Below are positions 51,247-61,483 of a stretch of DNA of 64,000 nt, one piece after another. How positions within the stretch are numbered: position 1 is the first letter of the stretch; the number at the start of each line of letters is the position of its first letter. The stretch comes from Paraburkholderia sp. D15. Lineage in GTDB: Bacteria; Pseudomonadota; Gammaproteobacteria; Burkholderiales; Burkholderiaceae. The stretch is from contig NZ_CP110395.1 in the NCBI RefSeq assembly GCF_029910215.1, forward strand, positions 2,728,001 to 2,792,000, in the 5' to 3' direction. Under the pieces are notes generated by a model. It did no database searches. It was not told the origin of the DNA and worked only from the letters and a program-made list of their open reading frames with translations. The translations under genes were made by a program, and so were the position numbers.

Positions 51247-52896
51247 TCAATGATCCAGCGCCGCTTTCAGAAGCTTTCGCGTGTACGGGTGGGACGGCGT
51301 CGCAAAAATCTGCTCAACCTCTCCACTTTCGACGATCGAACCGTTCTGCATGACCACGACACGGTGCGCCATCGCCCCGATCACGGCCAGGTCGTGACTG
51401 ATGAAAACGAAGCCGAGGTTGTACTTCTGCTGCAGCCCGGCGAGCAGCTTCAGCACCTGCTGCTGGATGGACACGTCGAGCGCGCTGGTCGGTTCGTCGA
51501 GGATCAGCACACGGGGTTCGAGCACCAGCGCGCGGGCGATCGCGATGCGCTGCCGCTGACCGCCGGAAAACTCGTGCGGATAGCGGTGCAGCGCCGTGCG
51601 GTCGATGCCGACTTCGCGCAGCACCGCCAGCACCTTCTCGCGCCGCGCCTGCGGCGTCATCGCGGGGCGATGCAGCGCCAGCCCCTCGCCGACGATCCGC
51701 TCGATCGTCTGACGCGGCGACAGCGAGCTGAACGGGTCCTGAAATACCACCTGCATGGTCGAGCGCAGCGTGGTCCGTTCCGCGCCGCGATAACTGCCGA
51801 GCGCCCTGCCCTGAAACTCGATCGCGCCGTGCGCGATGCGTTGCAAGCCGAGCAGCGCCATCGCAAGCGTCGATTTGCCCGAGCCGGATTCGCCGACGAT
51901 CCCGAGCGTCTCGCCCTGCCGCACCGACAGGCTCGCCTGCGCGACCGCGCGGAAACGGCCCGCGCGGAACCAGCCGCCGAAGCCGGGCAGCTTCGTTCTG
52001 AAATCGACCGACACGTCGCGCGCTTCGAGCACCACCGGCGAGATCGGCAGCACCGGCACCACCGTGCGCTCTGGCCGGCTGGCGAGCAGCCGCTGCGTGT
52101 ACGGATGCTGCGGCGACTCGAACACCTGCGCGACCGGTCCGCTTTCGACCAGCACGCCCTTCTCCATCACCGCGACGCGCTGCGCGAAATGGCGCACCAG
52201 GTTCAGGTCGTGCGTGATCAGCAGCACGGCCATGCCGCGCTTTTGCGCTTCGTCGCGCTGCAACTCCAGCAGCAGATCGACGATCTGCGCGCGGATCGTC
52301 ACGTCGAGCGCGGTGGTCGGCTCGTCGGCGAGCAGCAGGCGCGGCCGGCAGGCGAGCGCCATCGCGATCATCGCGCGCTGCCGCTGGCCGCCCGACAGTT
52401 GATGCGGATAGCTGTTGACCCGCTTGCCCGGCTCGGCGATGCCGGTGCGCCCGAGCAGCGCGACCGCGCGCTTGCGCGCCTCGCCGGCCGGCACGCCGTC
52501 GTGCACGACGATCGTTTCCGCGATCTGGTCGCCGATCGTGTAGAGCGGATTGAGGGCCGTCATCGGCTCCTGAAAGATCATCGCGATGTCGGAGCCGCGC
52601 AGTCCGCGCATCTCCCGCTCGCTGCGGGCGAGCAGATCCTCGCCGTCGAAGCGGATCGCGCCGCTCACCTGCGCGTCGCTCAGGAGCCGCAGAATCGACA
52701 ACGCGGTCACGCTCTTGCCCGAGCCCGACTCGCCGACCAGCGCGACCCGCTCGCCGCGCTGGATCGCGAGCGTCACGTCGTTCACCGCGACGGTGTCGCC
52801 GAAGGTCACCTGCAGACGGTCGAGTTCGAGCAGCGGCGGCGCGTCCGGTTCCTGTGCACGATCGCGATCCCGTGCGAAATTCGCCGGCGCGCTCAT
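51247..52896 (-). CDS. yejF: Peptide ABC transporter ATP-binding protein YejF
   Basis: Double ATPase of 549 residues energising the YejABEF peptide/microcin C importer. Both halves are intact: [34 protein letters not shown] and [11 protein letters not shown] in the first, and [31 protein letters not shown] and [11 protein letters not shown] in the second. Its ATGA start overlaps the yejE stop by four bases. It is the last gene of the operon. The opposite strand is fully open but not coding. Confidence 0.95.
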   Translation of the reverse strand: MSAPANFARDRDRAQEPDAPPLLELDRLQVTFGDTVAVNDVTLAIQRGERVALVGESGSGKSVTALSILRLLSDAQVSGAIRFDGEDLLARSEREMRGLRGSDIAMIFQEPMTALNPLYTIGDQIAETIVVHDGVPAGEARKRAVALLGRTGIAEPGKRVNSYPHQLSGGQRQRAMIAMALACRPRLLLADEPTTALDVTIRAQIVDLLLELQRDEAQKRGMAVLLITHDLNLVRHFAQRVAVMEKGVLVESGPVAQVFESPQHPYTQRLLASRPERTVVPVLPISPVVLEARDVSVDFRTKLPGFGGWFRAGRFRAVAQASLSVRQGETLGIVGESGSGKSTLAMALLGLQRIAHGAIEFQGRALGSYRGAERTTLRSTMQVVFQDPFSSLSPRQTIERIVGEGLALHRPAMTPQARREKVLAVLREVGIDRTALHRYPHEFSGGQRQRIAIARALVLEPRVLILDEPTSALDVSIQQQVLKLLAGLQQKYNLGFVFISHDLAVIGAMAHRVVVMQNGSIVESGEVEQIFATPSHPYTRKLLKAALDH

Positions 52897-53999
52897 TGAT
52901 TGCCTCCCGCGCGCATCGCGTCGGAAATGCGGGTGTCGAGCGCATTACGCAGCGCGTCGCCCATGAAGGTCAGCAGCAACAGCATCGCGACCAGCACGCC
53001 GAAGGTGGACAGCGAGATCCACCACGCGTCGAGATTCGCCTTGCCTTGCGCGAGCAGTTCACCGAGGCTCGGCGTCGGCGACGGCACGCCGAGGCCGAGA
53101 AAATCGAGGCTCGTCAGCGCGAGAATCGAACCGCTCATGCGAAACGGCAGGAACGTGATCACCGGCGTGAGGCTGTTGGGCAGCACGTGGCGCCACATGA
53201 TCTGCCAGTTCGACAAGCCCATTGCGCGCGCCGCCCGCACGTAGTCCTGCTGGCGGTTGCGCAGGAACTCCGCGCGCACGTAGTCCGACAGACCGATCCA
53301 GCCGAACAGCGAGAGCAGCACGATCAGCAGGATGAAACCCGGCTCGAAGATCGACGAAAAAATGATCAGCAGGTACAGCTCCGGCATCGCGCTCCAGATT
53401 TCGATCAGCCGCTGGCCGACTATATCCGTGCGTCCGCCGAAGAAGCCCTGCACCGCGCCCGCCGCGATGCCGAGCACCGTGCCGATCAGCGTCAGCACCA
53501 GACCGAACTCCACCGATACCTTGAAGCCGTACAGCAGACGCGCGAACAGATCGCGGCCGCGGTCGTCGGTGCCGAGCCAGTTATCGCGCGACGGCGGCGC
53601 CGGATTCGGCGCCTTCGAAAAGTAGTTCAGCGTGTCGTAGTAGTAGCGGTTCGGCGGATACACGGCGAAGTTGCCGGGCGCGTCCAGCCGCTGCATCACG
53701 TACGGATCGAGATAATCCGCGGGCGTCGGAAAGTCGCCGCCGAAGGTGGTCTCCGCGTAAGTCTTGAAGAGCGGGAAATACAGCTGGCCGTCGTAACGTA
53801 CCACCAGCGGTTTGTCATTCGACCAGAGCGGCCCGGCAAGGCTCGCCGCGAACGCGACGACGAACACGATCAGGCTCCAGTACCCCAGACGCTGCTGGCG
53901 AAACCGCTGCCACACGCGGCGCGCGGGCGACGGCGAGACGAACGCGCGAACCGGTTCGGTGCGGGCCGCCGCATCGGCGGAAAGGCGGGCTCGATTCAT
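52893..53999 (-). CDS. yejE: Peptide ABC transporter permease YejE
   Basis: Inner-membrane permease of 368 residues in the BPD-type family. It starts MNRARLSADAAARTEPV, has one segment at about 40-60 (LGYWSLIVFVVAFAASLAG), a large periplasmic loop containing YPPNRYYYDTLNYF, then five segments. The EAA loop ARAMGLSNWQIMWRHVLPNS contacts YejF. The ATG overlaps the yejB stop by one base (TGATG). The large loop is characteristic of YejE against other oligopeptide permeases. Confidence 0.94.
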   Translation of the reverse strand: MNRARLSADAAARTEPVRAFVSPSPARRVWQRFRQQRLGYWSLIVFVVAFAASLAGPLWSNDKPLVVRYDGQLYFPLFKTYAETTFGGDFPTPADYLDPYVMQRLDAPGNFAVYPPNRYYYDTLNYFSKAPNPAPPSRDNWLGTDDRGRDLFARLLYGFKVSVEFGLVLTLIGTVLGIAAGAVQGFFGGRTDIVGQRLIEIWSAMPELYLLIIFSSIFEPGFILLIVLLSLFGWIGLSDYVRAEFLRNRQQDYVRAARAMGLSNWQIMWRHVLPNSLTPVITFLPFRMSGSILALTSLDFLGLGVPSPTPSLGELLAQGKANLDAWWISLSTFGVLVAMLLLLTFMGDALRNALDTRISDAMRAGGNQ

Positions 54000-55036
54000 C
54001 AACGCTCCAGTTGTTCGAATTGGATGCGGGGATCGACCCACACGTAACAGAGATCGGAAATCAGCTTGGTGGCGAGCCCGATCAGCGTGAACAGATACAG
54101 CGTGCCGAGCACCACCGGATAGTCGCGCCGCACCACCGATTCGTACGACAGCAGGCCGAGGCCATCGAGCGAAAAAAGTGTCTCGATCAGCAGGCTGCCG
54201 GTGAAGAACGCGCCGATGAACGCCGCCGGAAATCCGACGATCAGCGGCAGCAGCGCGTTGCGGAACACATGCTTCCACAGCACGCGCCGCTCGGAGAGTC
54301 CTTTCGCGCGCGCGGTCAGCACGTATTGCTTGCGGATCTCGTCGAGGAACGCGTTCTTGGTCAGCATCGTGACGGTCGCGAAGCTGCCCACCACGGAGGC
54401 GGTAATCGGCAACGCGATATGCCACAGATAGTCGACGATCTTGCCGCCGAAGCTCAACTGCGCCCAGTTGTCGGACGTGAGGTTGCGCAGCGGAAACAGC
54501 TGCAGGAAGGTGCCGCCGCCGAACAGCACGAGCAGTAGCACGCCCAGCACGAAGCCGGGAATCGCGTAGCCGGTCAGCACGACGAGACTCGTCGCGATGT
54601 CGAAGCGCGAACCGTTGCGCACCGCCTTCGCGATGCCGAGCGGCACCGATATCAGATACGTGAGAAAGAACGTCCATAAGCCGATGCTGATCGACACCGG
54701 CAGCTTCGACACGATCAGCGACCACACGCTTTGATGGCGGAAATAGCTCTGACCGAGGTCGAAGGTCGAGAAGCGCTTGAGCATCAGGCCGTAGCGTTCG
54801 AGCGGCGGCTTGTCGAAGCCGTATAGCGCCTTGAGTTGCGCGACCTGTTGCGCGTCGACGCCGGTGTGCGCGCGCAGACCGAACGGCATGCCGTTCTGCG
54901 CGCCCTTGCGCAGTTCGTGCTGCATCTGCTCGACCGGGCCACCGGGGACGAACTGGATCACGACGAAGGTCAGCGTCAGCACGCCGAGCGAGGTCGGGAT
55001 CATCAGCAGCAGGCGTTTGAGGATGTAGCTCCACAT
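53999..55036 (-). CDS. yejB: Peptide ABC transporter permease YejB
   Basis: Partner permease of 345 residues starting MWSYILKRLLLMIPTSLGVL, with six membrane segments and the EAA loop LTARAKGLSERRVLWKHVFR. The periplasmic loop after segment one holds FDKPPLERYGLMLKRFSTFD. It follows yejA by 139 bases and overlaps yejE. Assignment rests on sequence and on the conserved A-B-E-F order. Confidence 0.94.
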   Translation of the reverse strand: MWSYILKRLLLMIPTSLGVLTLTFVVIQFVPGGPVEQMQHELRKGAQNGMPFGLRAHTGVDAQQVAQLKALYGFDKPPLERYGLMLKRFSTFDLGQSYFRHQSVWSLIVSKLPVSISIGLWTFFLTYLISVPLGIAKAVRNGSRFDIATSLVVLTGYAIPGFVLGVLLLVLFGGGTFLQLFPLRNLTSDNWAQLSFGGKIVDYLWHIALPITASVVGSFATVTMLTKNAFLDEIRKQYVLTARAKGLSERRVLWKHVFRNALLPLIVGFPAAFIGAFFTGSLLIETLFSLDGLGLLSYESVVRRDYPVVLGTLYLFTLIGLATKLISDLCYVWVDPRIQFEQLER

Positions 55037-55175
55037 GGTGGTCGTTCCGGTGCGAAGTCGTTGGGTGAATCGTTGGGTAGATCGTGGTTTGAATGGGTCG
55101 ATGCGTCGGGTGCGAGGATGGTGGCCGTACGAAGGCGGTGCGGCCGGCTCGTGCCTCAACACAACGCAATGCAGG

Positions 55176-57107
55176 TCAATGCGCCGGCGTCTGCCCTTGC
55201 GTCTGCCCCTGCGGCGGCCCATACCACCACATGGTCGCGATCCACCCTTCCGCGCCATAGTACAGGGGCAAGGTCGTCGGCCACGCGAGCCCGCGCTTGA
55301 ATGCCACCCGATGCGTCGCGCTGTACCAGTGCGGCACCACGTAGTAGCCGTGCATCAATACGCGATCGAGCGCATGCGTCGCGTCGAGCAGTTGCTCGCG
55401 CGTCTGCGCATGCACGAGCGCGCTGAGAATCGCATCCACGGCCGGCGACTTCAGGCCGATCGCGTTGTCGGAGCCGGTCGTGTCCGCCGCCTTGCTGCCG
55501 AAGCGCTCGATCTGCTCCGAACCCGGCACCTGCACGTCGGGCATGCGCAGCGTGGTGGTGTCGAACTCGAACGCATCCAGACGCTTCTGATAGACCGCGA
55601 AGTCGGACACGCGAAACGTCGCGGTAATGCCGAGCTTCTGCAGATTGCGGATGTAGGTCGCGACGATCGGCTCCATCTGCGCGGACGAGCCCGAGTCGTC
55701 GAGTATCTCGAACTGGAACGGCTCGCCCTTCGCGTTACGCAGCGCGCCGTCGCGATACGTCCAGCCTGCCTGCTGCAACAGCGCACGCGCCTGCAGCAGA
55801 TTGGCGCGCAACGAACCGGGCGCGTCGGTATCGGGTTGCCTGGGCGGCGGCCCGAACACCGCGGGGTCGAGTTGCGCGCGCCACGGTTCGAGCAGCTTCA
55901 GTTCACCCGGCGACGGCAGCCCCTTCGCCTGCAACTCGGTATTGGAAAAGTAACTGTCGATGCGCGTGTACTGGTTGAAAAACAACTGACGGTCGAGCCA
56001 TTGGAAATCCAGCGCGAGATCGAGCGCCTTGCGCACGCGCACGTCCTGAAACAGCGGTCGCCGCGTATTCAGGAAAAAGCCCTGCATGCCGGTGCCGTTA
56101 TGTTGCGGAAATTCGCGTTTGATCAGCTCGCCGCTGTCGAACTTCTTGCCGACGTCGCGCCGCACCCAGTTACGCGCGACGTACTCGACCAGCGCGTCGT
56201 ACTCGCCCGCCTTGAACGCTTCGAGCCGCGCCGTGCTATCCGAATACAGCTTGTAGACGATGCGGTCGAAGTTGTTCATGCCGACCCGCACCGGCAACGC
56301 CGCGCCCCAGTAGTTCGGGTCGCGGCGGAAGGTGATCGTGCGGCCGTTGTCGTACTGATCGATCAGATACGGACCGCTCGCGATCGGCTTTTCGAACGCC
56401 AGTTGATCGAACGGAATACGGCTGCCGTCCGGCTTCACGCCCCACTTGCGCGAGAACACCGGCATGCTGCCCACGAGCAGCGGCAGTTCGCGGTTGCGCT
56501 GATGAAACTCGAAGCGGATCGTGTGCGGATCGACCACCACCGCGCGCGTGATTTCGCCGAAGATCGATGCGAATTGCGGCGCGGCTTGCGGACTTTTCAG
56601 CGTGTCGAGGGAGAACTTGACGTCGTCGGCGGTGACGGGATCGCCGTTCGAAAAGCGCGCGCGCGGGTTGATGTGGAAAGTGGTCGACAGCCCGTCCGGC
56701 GCGATCGCGATGTCGTCGGCGAGCAGGCCATAGGCGGAGGCGACTTCATCGCTGCTGCCGATCGTGAGGCTCTCGAACATCAGCTCGACGCCCGGCGCGG
56801 TATTGCCGCGTAGCGTGAACGGATTGAATTTGTCGAAGCTCGTCAGGCGGCTCGGATTGGCCAGCACCAGCGTGCCGCCCTTCGGCGCATCGGGATTGAC
56901 GTAGTCGAAATGCTTGAAGTCCGCCGGATATTTCGGCTCGCCGTATTGCGCGATCGCATACACCGCGTGCGCCGGCGTGGCGGCAATCAGACCCGTCATG
57001 CAGACGACGCCCATCACCGCCAGCGACCCACCGATACGCGAGAGTCTTCGCATCACGCCGCACCGAAATGCACGAAGCGTTGAAACCCGTCGCGAACCAG
57101 TTGTCAT
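55176..57107 (-). CDS. yejA: Periplasmic peptide-binding protein YejA
   Basis: Family 5 solute-binding protein of 643 residues, taken from ATG at 57107. A signal peptide runs from the internal MRRLSRIGG through VCMTGLIAATPAHA, cut near AHA-VY. An ATG at 57053 is the alternative start and gives a more usual n-region. The mature protein begins AIAQYGEPKYPADFKHFDYV, and GGTLVLANPSRLTSFDKFNP and RFSNGDPVTADDVKFSLDTL are family signatures. The C-terminus has a small PPQGQTQGQTP repeat. It binds oligopeptides for YejBEF. Confidence 0.94.
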   Translation of the reverse strand: MTTGSRRVSTLRAFRCGVMRRLSRIGGSLAVMGVVCMTGLIAATPAHAVYAIAQYGEPKYPADFKHFDYVNPDAPKGGTLVLANPSRLTSFDKFNPFTLRGNTAPGVELMFESLTIGSSDEVASAYGLLADDIAIAPDGLSTTFHINPRARFSNGDPVTADDVKFSLDTLKSPQAAPQFASIFGEITRAVVVDPHTIRFEFHQRNRELPLLVGSMPVFSRKWGVKPDGSRIPFDQLAFEKPIASGPYLIDQYDNGRTITFRRDPNYWGAALPVRVGMNNFDRIVYKLYSDSTARLEAFKAGEYDALVEYVARNWVRRDVGKKFDSGELIKREFPQHNGTGMQGFFLNTRRPLFQDVRVRKALDLALDFQWLDRQLFFNQYTRIDSYFSNTELQAKGLPSPGELKLLEPWRAQLDPAVFGPPPRQPDTDAPGSLRANLLQARALLQQAGWTYRDGALRNAKGEPFQFEILDDSGSSAQMEPIVATYIRNLQKLGITATFRVSDFAVYQKRLDAFEFDTTTLRMPDVQVPGSEQIERFGSKAADTTGSDNAIGLKSPAVDAILSALVHAQTREQLLDATHALDRVLMHGYYVVPHWYSATHRVAFKRGLAWPTTLPLYYGAEGWIATMWWYGPPQGQTQGQTPAH

Positions 57108-57270
57108 GGGGGCCTTGTCGATGAAGGGATAGAAGCGATGCGAAAGGATTCTACCCAATAAAATCGCGCCGGCCGCGTGTCCCAATTTGATCGCGCAAGA
57201 TCATGCGGGTCGTGCACCTCGTGCACCCCATGCACCTCATGCGTGGCGAATTCGCGAAGCCCAAAAACAA

Positions 57271-57290
57271 AAACCGCCCGAAGGCGGTTT
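57271..57290 (-). terminator. Terminator of the small exported protein gene
   Basis: AAACCGCC-TTCG-GGCGGTTT followed by TTGTTTTT on the minus strand; the stable TTCG tetraloop favours a real terminator. Confidence 0.75.
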
Positions 57291-57339
57291 CCGTAAGCGC
57301 AGTAGTGTCCGGCGCTGCCGACGGGATCGCGGTCCCGGC

Positions 57340-57684
57340 TCAATGCCAGCCGCGATGATTGTCGTAGTGATCGTGGCCATAATCATAACGGCCCGGAGGA
57401 TGATGACGATACCAGTCGTCACGGCCCCAGTAGCGACGGCCGTCCCAATAGCGATCGCCATGCCAGCCGATCACGATGGCCGGGCCCGCGTACACCGGCG
57501 CCGGTTGATACACGACCGGCGGCGGAGGCGGCGGCGGCGGTGCATAGACAGGAGCCGGCGCGACATAGACCGGCGCGGGAATACCGATGTTGACCCCGAC
57601 GCTCAGTCCACCGGCCATGGCAGCGCCCGATGCACCCAGCGTAAGAACCCCGATCAGAAGCGGAACAAGACGAGTGGACTTCAT
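57340..57684 (-). CDS. Small exported Pro/His/Tyr-rich protein
   Basis: A 114-residue secreted protein of unknown function. The signal peptide is about MKSTRLVPLLIGVLTLGASG with AMA-GG as the cleavage site. Then come LSVGVNIGIPAPVYVAP, a Pro run and a Trp/His/Tyr/Asp-rich tail (GWHGDRYWDGRRYWGRDD, ending HYDNHRGWH). The tail pattern is that of many short proteobacterial periplasmic or surface proteins, possibly metal-binding through the His residues. It has its own terminator. Confidence 0.8.
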   Translation of the reverse strand: MKSTRLVPLLIGVLTLGASGAAMAGGLSVGVNIGIPAPVYVAPAPVYAPPPPPPPPVVYQPAPVYAGPAIVIGWHGDRYWDGRRYWGRDDWYRHHPPGRYDYGHDHYDNHRGWH

Positions 57685-57899
57685 GGATCACCCTTTTGAT
57701 GAATGTGTGTTTGTTGGGCGAAATATAGCGCAAGGTCGCGATCCGCGTATTTCAAGTTTGTAATAACTGATGCATAACATCGCGTGCCTGGCCGTCCGGT
57801 TACGTCTCGTTACATCGGACATGGTTTCAGTGAAAAAGCCCCCTCGTTGTAATCGACATGTCGCGTGGTCTCCGCGCGCTATTCGCTTCGTCGTTCACG

Positions 57900-58220
57900 T
57901 CATTGATGGGGATGACATTCCCAATCGTTATACGTGGGCGGATTGATGGGCGTCAGCCCCGGAATCATGAACACCGTGCACGCGAATCGGCGCCCCTTGC
58001 CGGTCGTCGCGTCGTAACTGACCTGCTGCCCGCCAAGCGCATTCTTCTGTCCGTACTTCACGTTGGTCACCGTGATTTCGTCCGACGATGCGAGACCCAG
58101 CGTTTTCGCGGTCGAGGTCTGCACGTTGATCATGTTCATCTGCGTGGTGCCGCAGGCCGACAGCATGACGCCGGTCAACGCGAGCGCCGCGGCCGTTCCG
58201 ATTGCCTTGTACATTTTCAT
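57900..58220 (-). CDS. Small lipoprotein, uncharacterised
   Basis: A 106-residue protein starting MKMYKAIGTAAALALTGVML with the lipobox LSAC-GTT, so Cys about residue 23 should be lipidated. The mature part carries two further Cys (RRFACTVFMIPG and DWECHPHQ) that could form a disulphide. MNMINVQTSTAKTLGLASSD is the linker after the lipid anchor. I do not recognise a family. It lies 31 bases after the larger lipoprotein gene on the same strand, so the two are probably cotranscribed. Confidence 0.75.
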   Translation of the reverse strand: MKMYKAIGTAAALALTGVMLSACGTTQMNMINVQTSTAKTLGLASSDEITVTNVKYGQKNALGGQQVSYDATTGKGRRFACTVFMIPGLTPINPPTYNDWECHPHQ

Positions 58221-58251
58221 GAGTGTGTCGATGGATTGGCTGAAGGGAAAA

Positions 58252-59754
58252 TCACGAACCCGGTGTGTAGAGGCTCGACTGCAACACGTTGCCGATCGTG
58301 GTGCTCGCATAGAACTGCCAGACGAGCGCCATCGCGCCGGACGCATTGACGGCCAGGGCCGGGTAACTCGCGTCCTGCGGGTTCTGGCCGAACAGCGTGG
58401 CCGTGCCCCAAGCGCCGTTCGCGTAGCGATTGGCGAGGATGTCGGCCGAGGCCGGCGTGCTTGCATCCTGCCAGGCCACCGTCGCATTGCCCGCCGCGTC
58501 GATGACGATCTGCGGCTGACGACCGTTCGACGGATCGAAGTGCGCGGTCATCTGCTGCGTCGCGCCCCAGTTGCCGTTCGCGTCGGCGACATTCGCCTGC
58601 AACGAGCCGTCCGGCCTGATCCACGTGACGGCGGCGATGCCCGCGTCATTCACGGCCAGTTGCGGGTAATAACCGGCGGCCGTCGTGTCGATGAACGGAG
58701 CGACCGGCTGCACCGCCTGCCAGCCGGAGCCCGCGGCATAACGCTGGGATAGGGTCGTGGTGTGCGCACCGTTGCTGTCGATATCGACCTCGCCCCACAC
58801 CAGCGTGATGTTGCCTTTCGCGTCCATGCCGGCGGCGGGCGCGAATACCGACTTGCTCGCCGCGCCGTTCGGCTCGAGCACCACGGGGTTCGCGCTGGCC
58901 CAGCCGTTGGCCGGGTCGTAGGTCGTCGCCCACAGCGCCGACTGCGTGTTGTCCGACTGGCGCCATGCGAGTACCGCATTGCCCGAGGGCGTCATCGACA
59001 GATTGATCTCGACATTGTTGATGCCCTGCCCGCCTATCCCCGTGATCGCACCCGGACCCGTCTGCGCCGGCTGCTGGATCTGCTCGGGCGAGGACCACGT
59101 GCCGCCCACCGTATAGCGGCTTGCGAAGACCCGCGTATCGGCCACGTCGGTCTTCTGCTGCCACGCGACGATCGCATTGCCCTTGCTGTCGATGCCCGCG
59201 TCCCACGCGAAGCTGGTCTCGTTCGGCGACAACTCCACGACGGCGCCCCAGCCGGTCGCGGGATCGTACGTGCGCGTCCATAGACCGTAGCCCGCGCCGG
59301 CGAGGAACTGCTGCCACAGCGCCACCGCATGACCATCGGCGCTGCCGACCAGGAGCGGCGCGCTGGCCCCGGGGCCGGTCATCGCCGACGTGCCGTCGGT
59401 GGTATCGACGCGCGTCGGCGTCGACCATCCGCTGCTGGGGACGTAGCGGCTCGACCATACCTCGTTGCCCGTGGCGCCGTTGGCACCATTCGTCATCCAG
59501 ATCGCGAGCGCGTTGCCCTGTGCGTCGATCGTCACCGACGGAGAAAATTCGGGTTCCTTACCATCCACCGCCGCCACGGCGGACCATCCCGCCTTCGCGG
59601 TCGTGCCACCGTTGGGATTGGACGGACCGCTGGGGTTCGAGGTCGTTCCGCCCGAACCCGACGCGCTGCCGCCGCTCGAATTGGACACGTCGTCGCCGCC
59701 GCAAGCGGACAACACGAGACACGTTGCAACGGCAACCGCTGCGATGGTTTTCAT
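58252..59754 (-). CDS. Repeat-containing lipoprotein, probable beta-propeller
   Basis: A 500-residue lipoprotein. The signal peptide is MKTIAAVAVATCLVLSAC with C18 as lipid site, followed by a Ser/Gly/Asn/Pro-rich linker to about residue 52. The rest consists of eight repeats of 50-66 residues, each with a D-x-x-GNA-x(3)-W type strand; the conserved Trp are at 86, 147, 198, 264, 320, 378, 428 and 479. Between them are YxPxxGW-like segments. This pattern indicates blades of a seven- or eight-bladed propeller. No catalytic motif is visible. It may be a surface binding protein. A divergent AraC gene lies upstream. Confidence 0.8.
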   Translation of the reverse strand: MKTIAAVAVATCLVLSACGGDDVSNSSGGSASGSGGTTSNPSGPSNPNGGTTAKAGWSAVAAVDGKEPEFSPSVTIDAQGNALAIWMTNGANGATGNEVWSSRYVPSSGWSTPTRVDTTDGTSAMTGPGASAPLLVGSADGHAVALWQQFLAGAGYGLWTRTYDPATGWGAVVELSPNETSFAWDAGIDSKGNAIVAWQQKTDVADTRVFASRYTVGGTWSSPEQIQQPAQTGPGAITGIGGQGINNVEINLSMTPSGNAVLAWRQSDNTQSALWATTYDPANGWASANPVVLEPNGAASKSVFAPAAGMDAKGNITLVWGEVDIDSNGAHTTTLSQRYAAGSGWQAVQPVAPFIDTTAAGYYPQLAVNDAGIAAVTWIRPDGSLQANVADANGNWGATQQMTAHFDPSNGRQPQIVIDAAGNATVAWQDASTPASADILANRYANGAWGTATLFGQNPQDASYPALAVNASGAMALVWQFYASTTIGNVLQSSLYTPGS

Positions 59755-60175
59755 GGCGCCCCCCAGTTCAAAGAAAGTTCAGGCTTTAACGCTATTCACG
59801 GCATTCCCTCTGGCTTCATTTATTTAAAAAAGCATAGGGGATATTGTTTAAATCAATAACCGATAAACAGCAGTTAATGCAGGCCACATCTTAATTTGGG
59901 GGCTGACGGGACGGGGTGGCGCAGCGTCTCTATTTCAGGTGGATTTCCGTCGCATGAGGCGCCGGCATGCGCGGATTTCAAGCCGATGCGTTTGACTGAA
60001 AATTAACCGGCACATCATGCCGGCAAAGAAAGATAATCGTCCACGCGGCGACGTTATTCGTATAAACCCCGGTTATTCGATTCATCGCGTTAAATGACAA
60101 TGCAACGATCTTTCCACCGACGTCATTCGCCCGTTGCGGTTGCGTGTGACGCATGGTCTGCCAGGAGCCTGCGAC
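59755..60175. other. Divergent region lipoprotein/AraC gene
   Basis: 421 bases, AT-rich from about 59790 to 59900 and again at 59990-60100. No gene is supported. It should contain the promoters of the lipoprotein pair and of the AraC regulator. Confidence 0.45.
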
Positions 60176-61147
60176 GTGTCCGAACCTCATCCCTTGAAGC
60201 TGCGCCGATATTCGACCGAAACCGCGCCCGCCGGCGAACGCTTCGACGCGTGGGCCGCACGCAGCACCTATTGCGATTTCGTGACGACGCGTCGATCGGA
60301 TCTTCCGTTCAACGCCCAGCGCGAATATGTGTCGATCGGCCCGCTCGTTCTGGCGATGCGGACGTGGCGGCATCCCGATCCGGATGTCGCCTACGAGGCG
60401 AAACGCACGGCCGCGCGCATCCGCGCGGACCAGAGCGACTTTCATAGTTTCACTTTGCAGATGAGCGGCACGGCGGCGTTGCGATCCGATAGATCCACCT
60501 CGGTCAAACAGCCGGGCGATCTGTATCTGCTCGATTTCGCGAACCCGTTCGACCGCGTCATCACGCCGGGCAGCGAAATCTCGCTGTCCGTTCCGCGATC
60601 GTTGCTGCCCGCCGATACCGAGCGGCTGCATGGCACGTCATTGACGCATGGCGTCGGCGTTCTGTTCGGCGATTATCTGGCGTCGCTCTACAACGCGGTT
60701 CCGCGACTCACGCTTCACGACGTGCCGCACATCGTTCACGCAACGACGCAGTTTCTGAAGACGAGCTTGCATCCGGAACTGGATCTCCTCGCCGCCACGG
60801 ACACACCGACGCGCGACCTGCTGCTCCGTCGCATCCAGCGCTATATCGACGACCATCTGCTGCAGACCGATCTGACGCCCGCGAAAATCTGCAAGGACGT
60901 GGGGCTGTCACGCGCGATGCTGTACCGTCTTTTCGACAGCGCGGGCGGCGTCATGCGGCACATTCGTCAACGGCGCTTGCAGCATATCCATCAACTCCTG
61001 TCGGCGCCTGATCGCCGCAAGGAACGCATTAGCGACATCGCGCGTCGTCATGGGTTTAGCGACGAGAAATACTTCTGCCGGGTGTTCAAGGCGGAGTTTG
61101 GACATACACCGCGCGAGACGGTCGAATTGTCCGGCGACGCGTCCTGA
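60176..61147 (+). CDS. AraC-family transcriptional regulator
   Basis: Regulator of 323 residues from GTG at 60176, eight bases after AGGAG; an upstream ATG at 60134 lacks a site. Residues 15-190 resemble the AraC-binding-like ligand domain (ERFDAWAARSTYCDFVTT, and PGDLYLLDFANPFDRVI). The C-terminal HTH pair is LTPAKICKDVGLSRAMLYRL and ISDIARRHGFSDEKYFCRVFK. It is divergent from the propeller lipoprotein gene and is its natural candidate regulator. The tRNA-Ser gene follows on the other strand. Confidence 0.9.
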   Translation: MSEPHPLKLRRYSTETAPAGERFDAWAARSTYCDFVTTRRSDLPFNAQREYVSIGPLVLAMRTWRHPDPDVAYEAKRTAARIRADQSDFHSFTLQMSGTAALRSDRSTSVKQPGDLYLLDFANPFDRVITPGSEISLSVPRSLLPADTERLHGTSLTHGVGVLFGDYLASLYNAVPRLTLHDVPHIVHATTQFLKTSLHPELDLLAATDTPTRDLLLRRIQRYIDDHLLQTDLTPAKICKDVGLSRAMLYRLFDSAGGVMRHIRQRRLQHIHQLLSAPDRRKERISDIARRHGFSDEKYFCRVFKAEFGHTPRETVELSGDAS

Positions 61148-61207
61148 TTCTTGTGTCGATGTCAGCCGATCGACGGTCGCCGATCGCACTCACAAAACCG
61201 GGCCGGA

Positions 61208-61245
61208 AAAACAAAAACCCCGCAGAGCCTAGACTCTGCGGGGTT
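61208..61245 (-). terminator. Terminator of tRNA-Ser
   Basis: AACCCCGCAGAG pairs with CTCTGCGGGGTT around a few bases and is followed by a T-rich tract on the minus strand. Confidence 0.85.
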
Positions 61246-61259
61246 CTCTCTACCACTTC

Positions 61260-61353
61260 TGGCGGAGACGGAGGGATTCGAACCCTCGATCCAGGTTTTG
61301 GCCCAGATGCTCCCTTAGCAGGGGAGTGCCTTCGACCTCTCGGCCACGTCTCC
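61260..61353 (-). tRNA. tRNA-Ser(GCT)
   Basis: 94-base type II tRNA with a long variable arm and encoded CCA. The acceptor is GGAGACG/CGTCTCC, and the anticodon arm CTCCC-CTGCTAA-GGGAG gives GCT. It lies upstream of nothing else on its strand and follows lysC on the map. Confidence 0.96.
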
Positions 61354-61483
61354 CAAACTTTCGGTTGCGCAGGGAGTCAGCGCAACGAAGCCAAGATAAT
61401 AGCGGGCCGAACTCCGTAGGTCAACGTCTCGCGAACATTTTTTGTGCCAATTTCGTCATCGGCGAATTCATTTCGTTCGCGCC

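Noticed and set aside
51250..52899. 549-codon frame exactly opposite yejF
   Set aside because: Mirror of yejF codons; no motifs, and both yejF ATPase domains are intact.
55035..56813. 592-codon plus-strand frame opposite yejA
   Set aside because: Antisense shadow of a clear family 5 binding protein.
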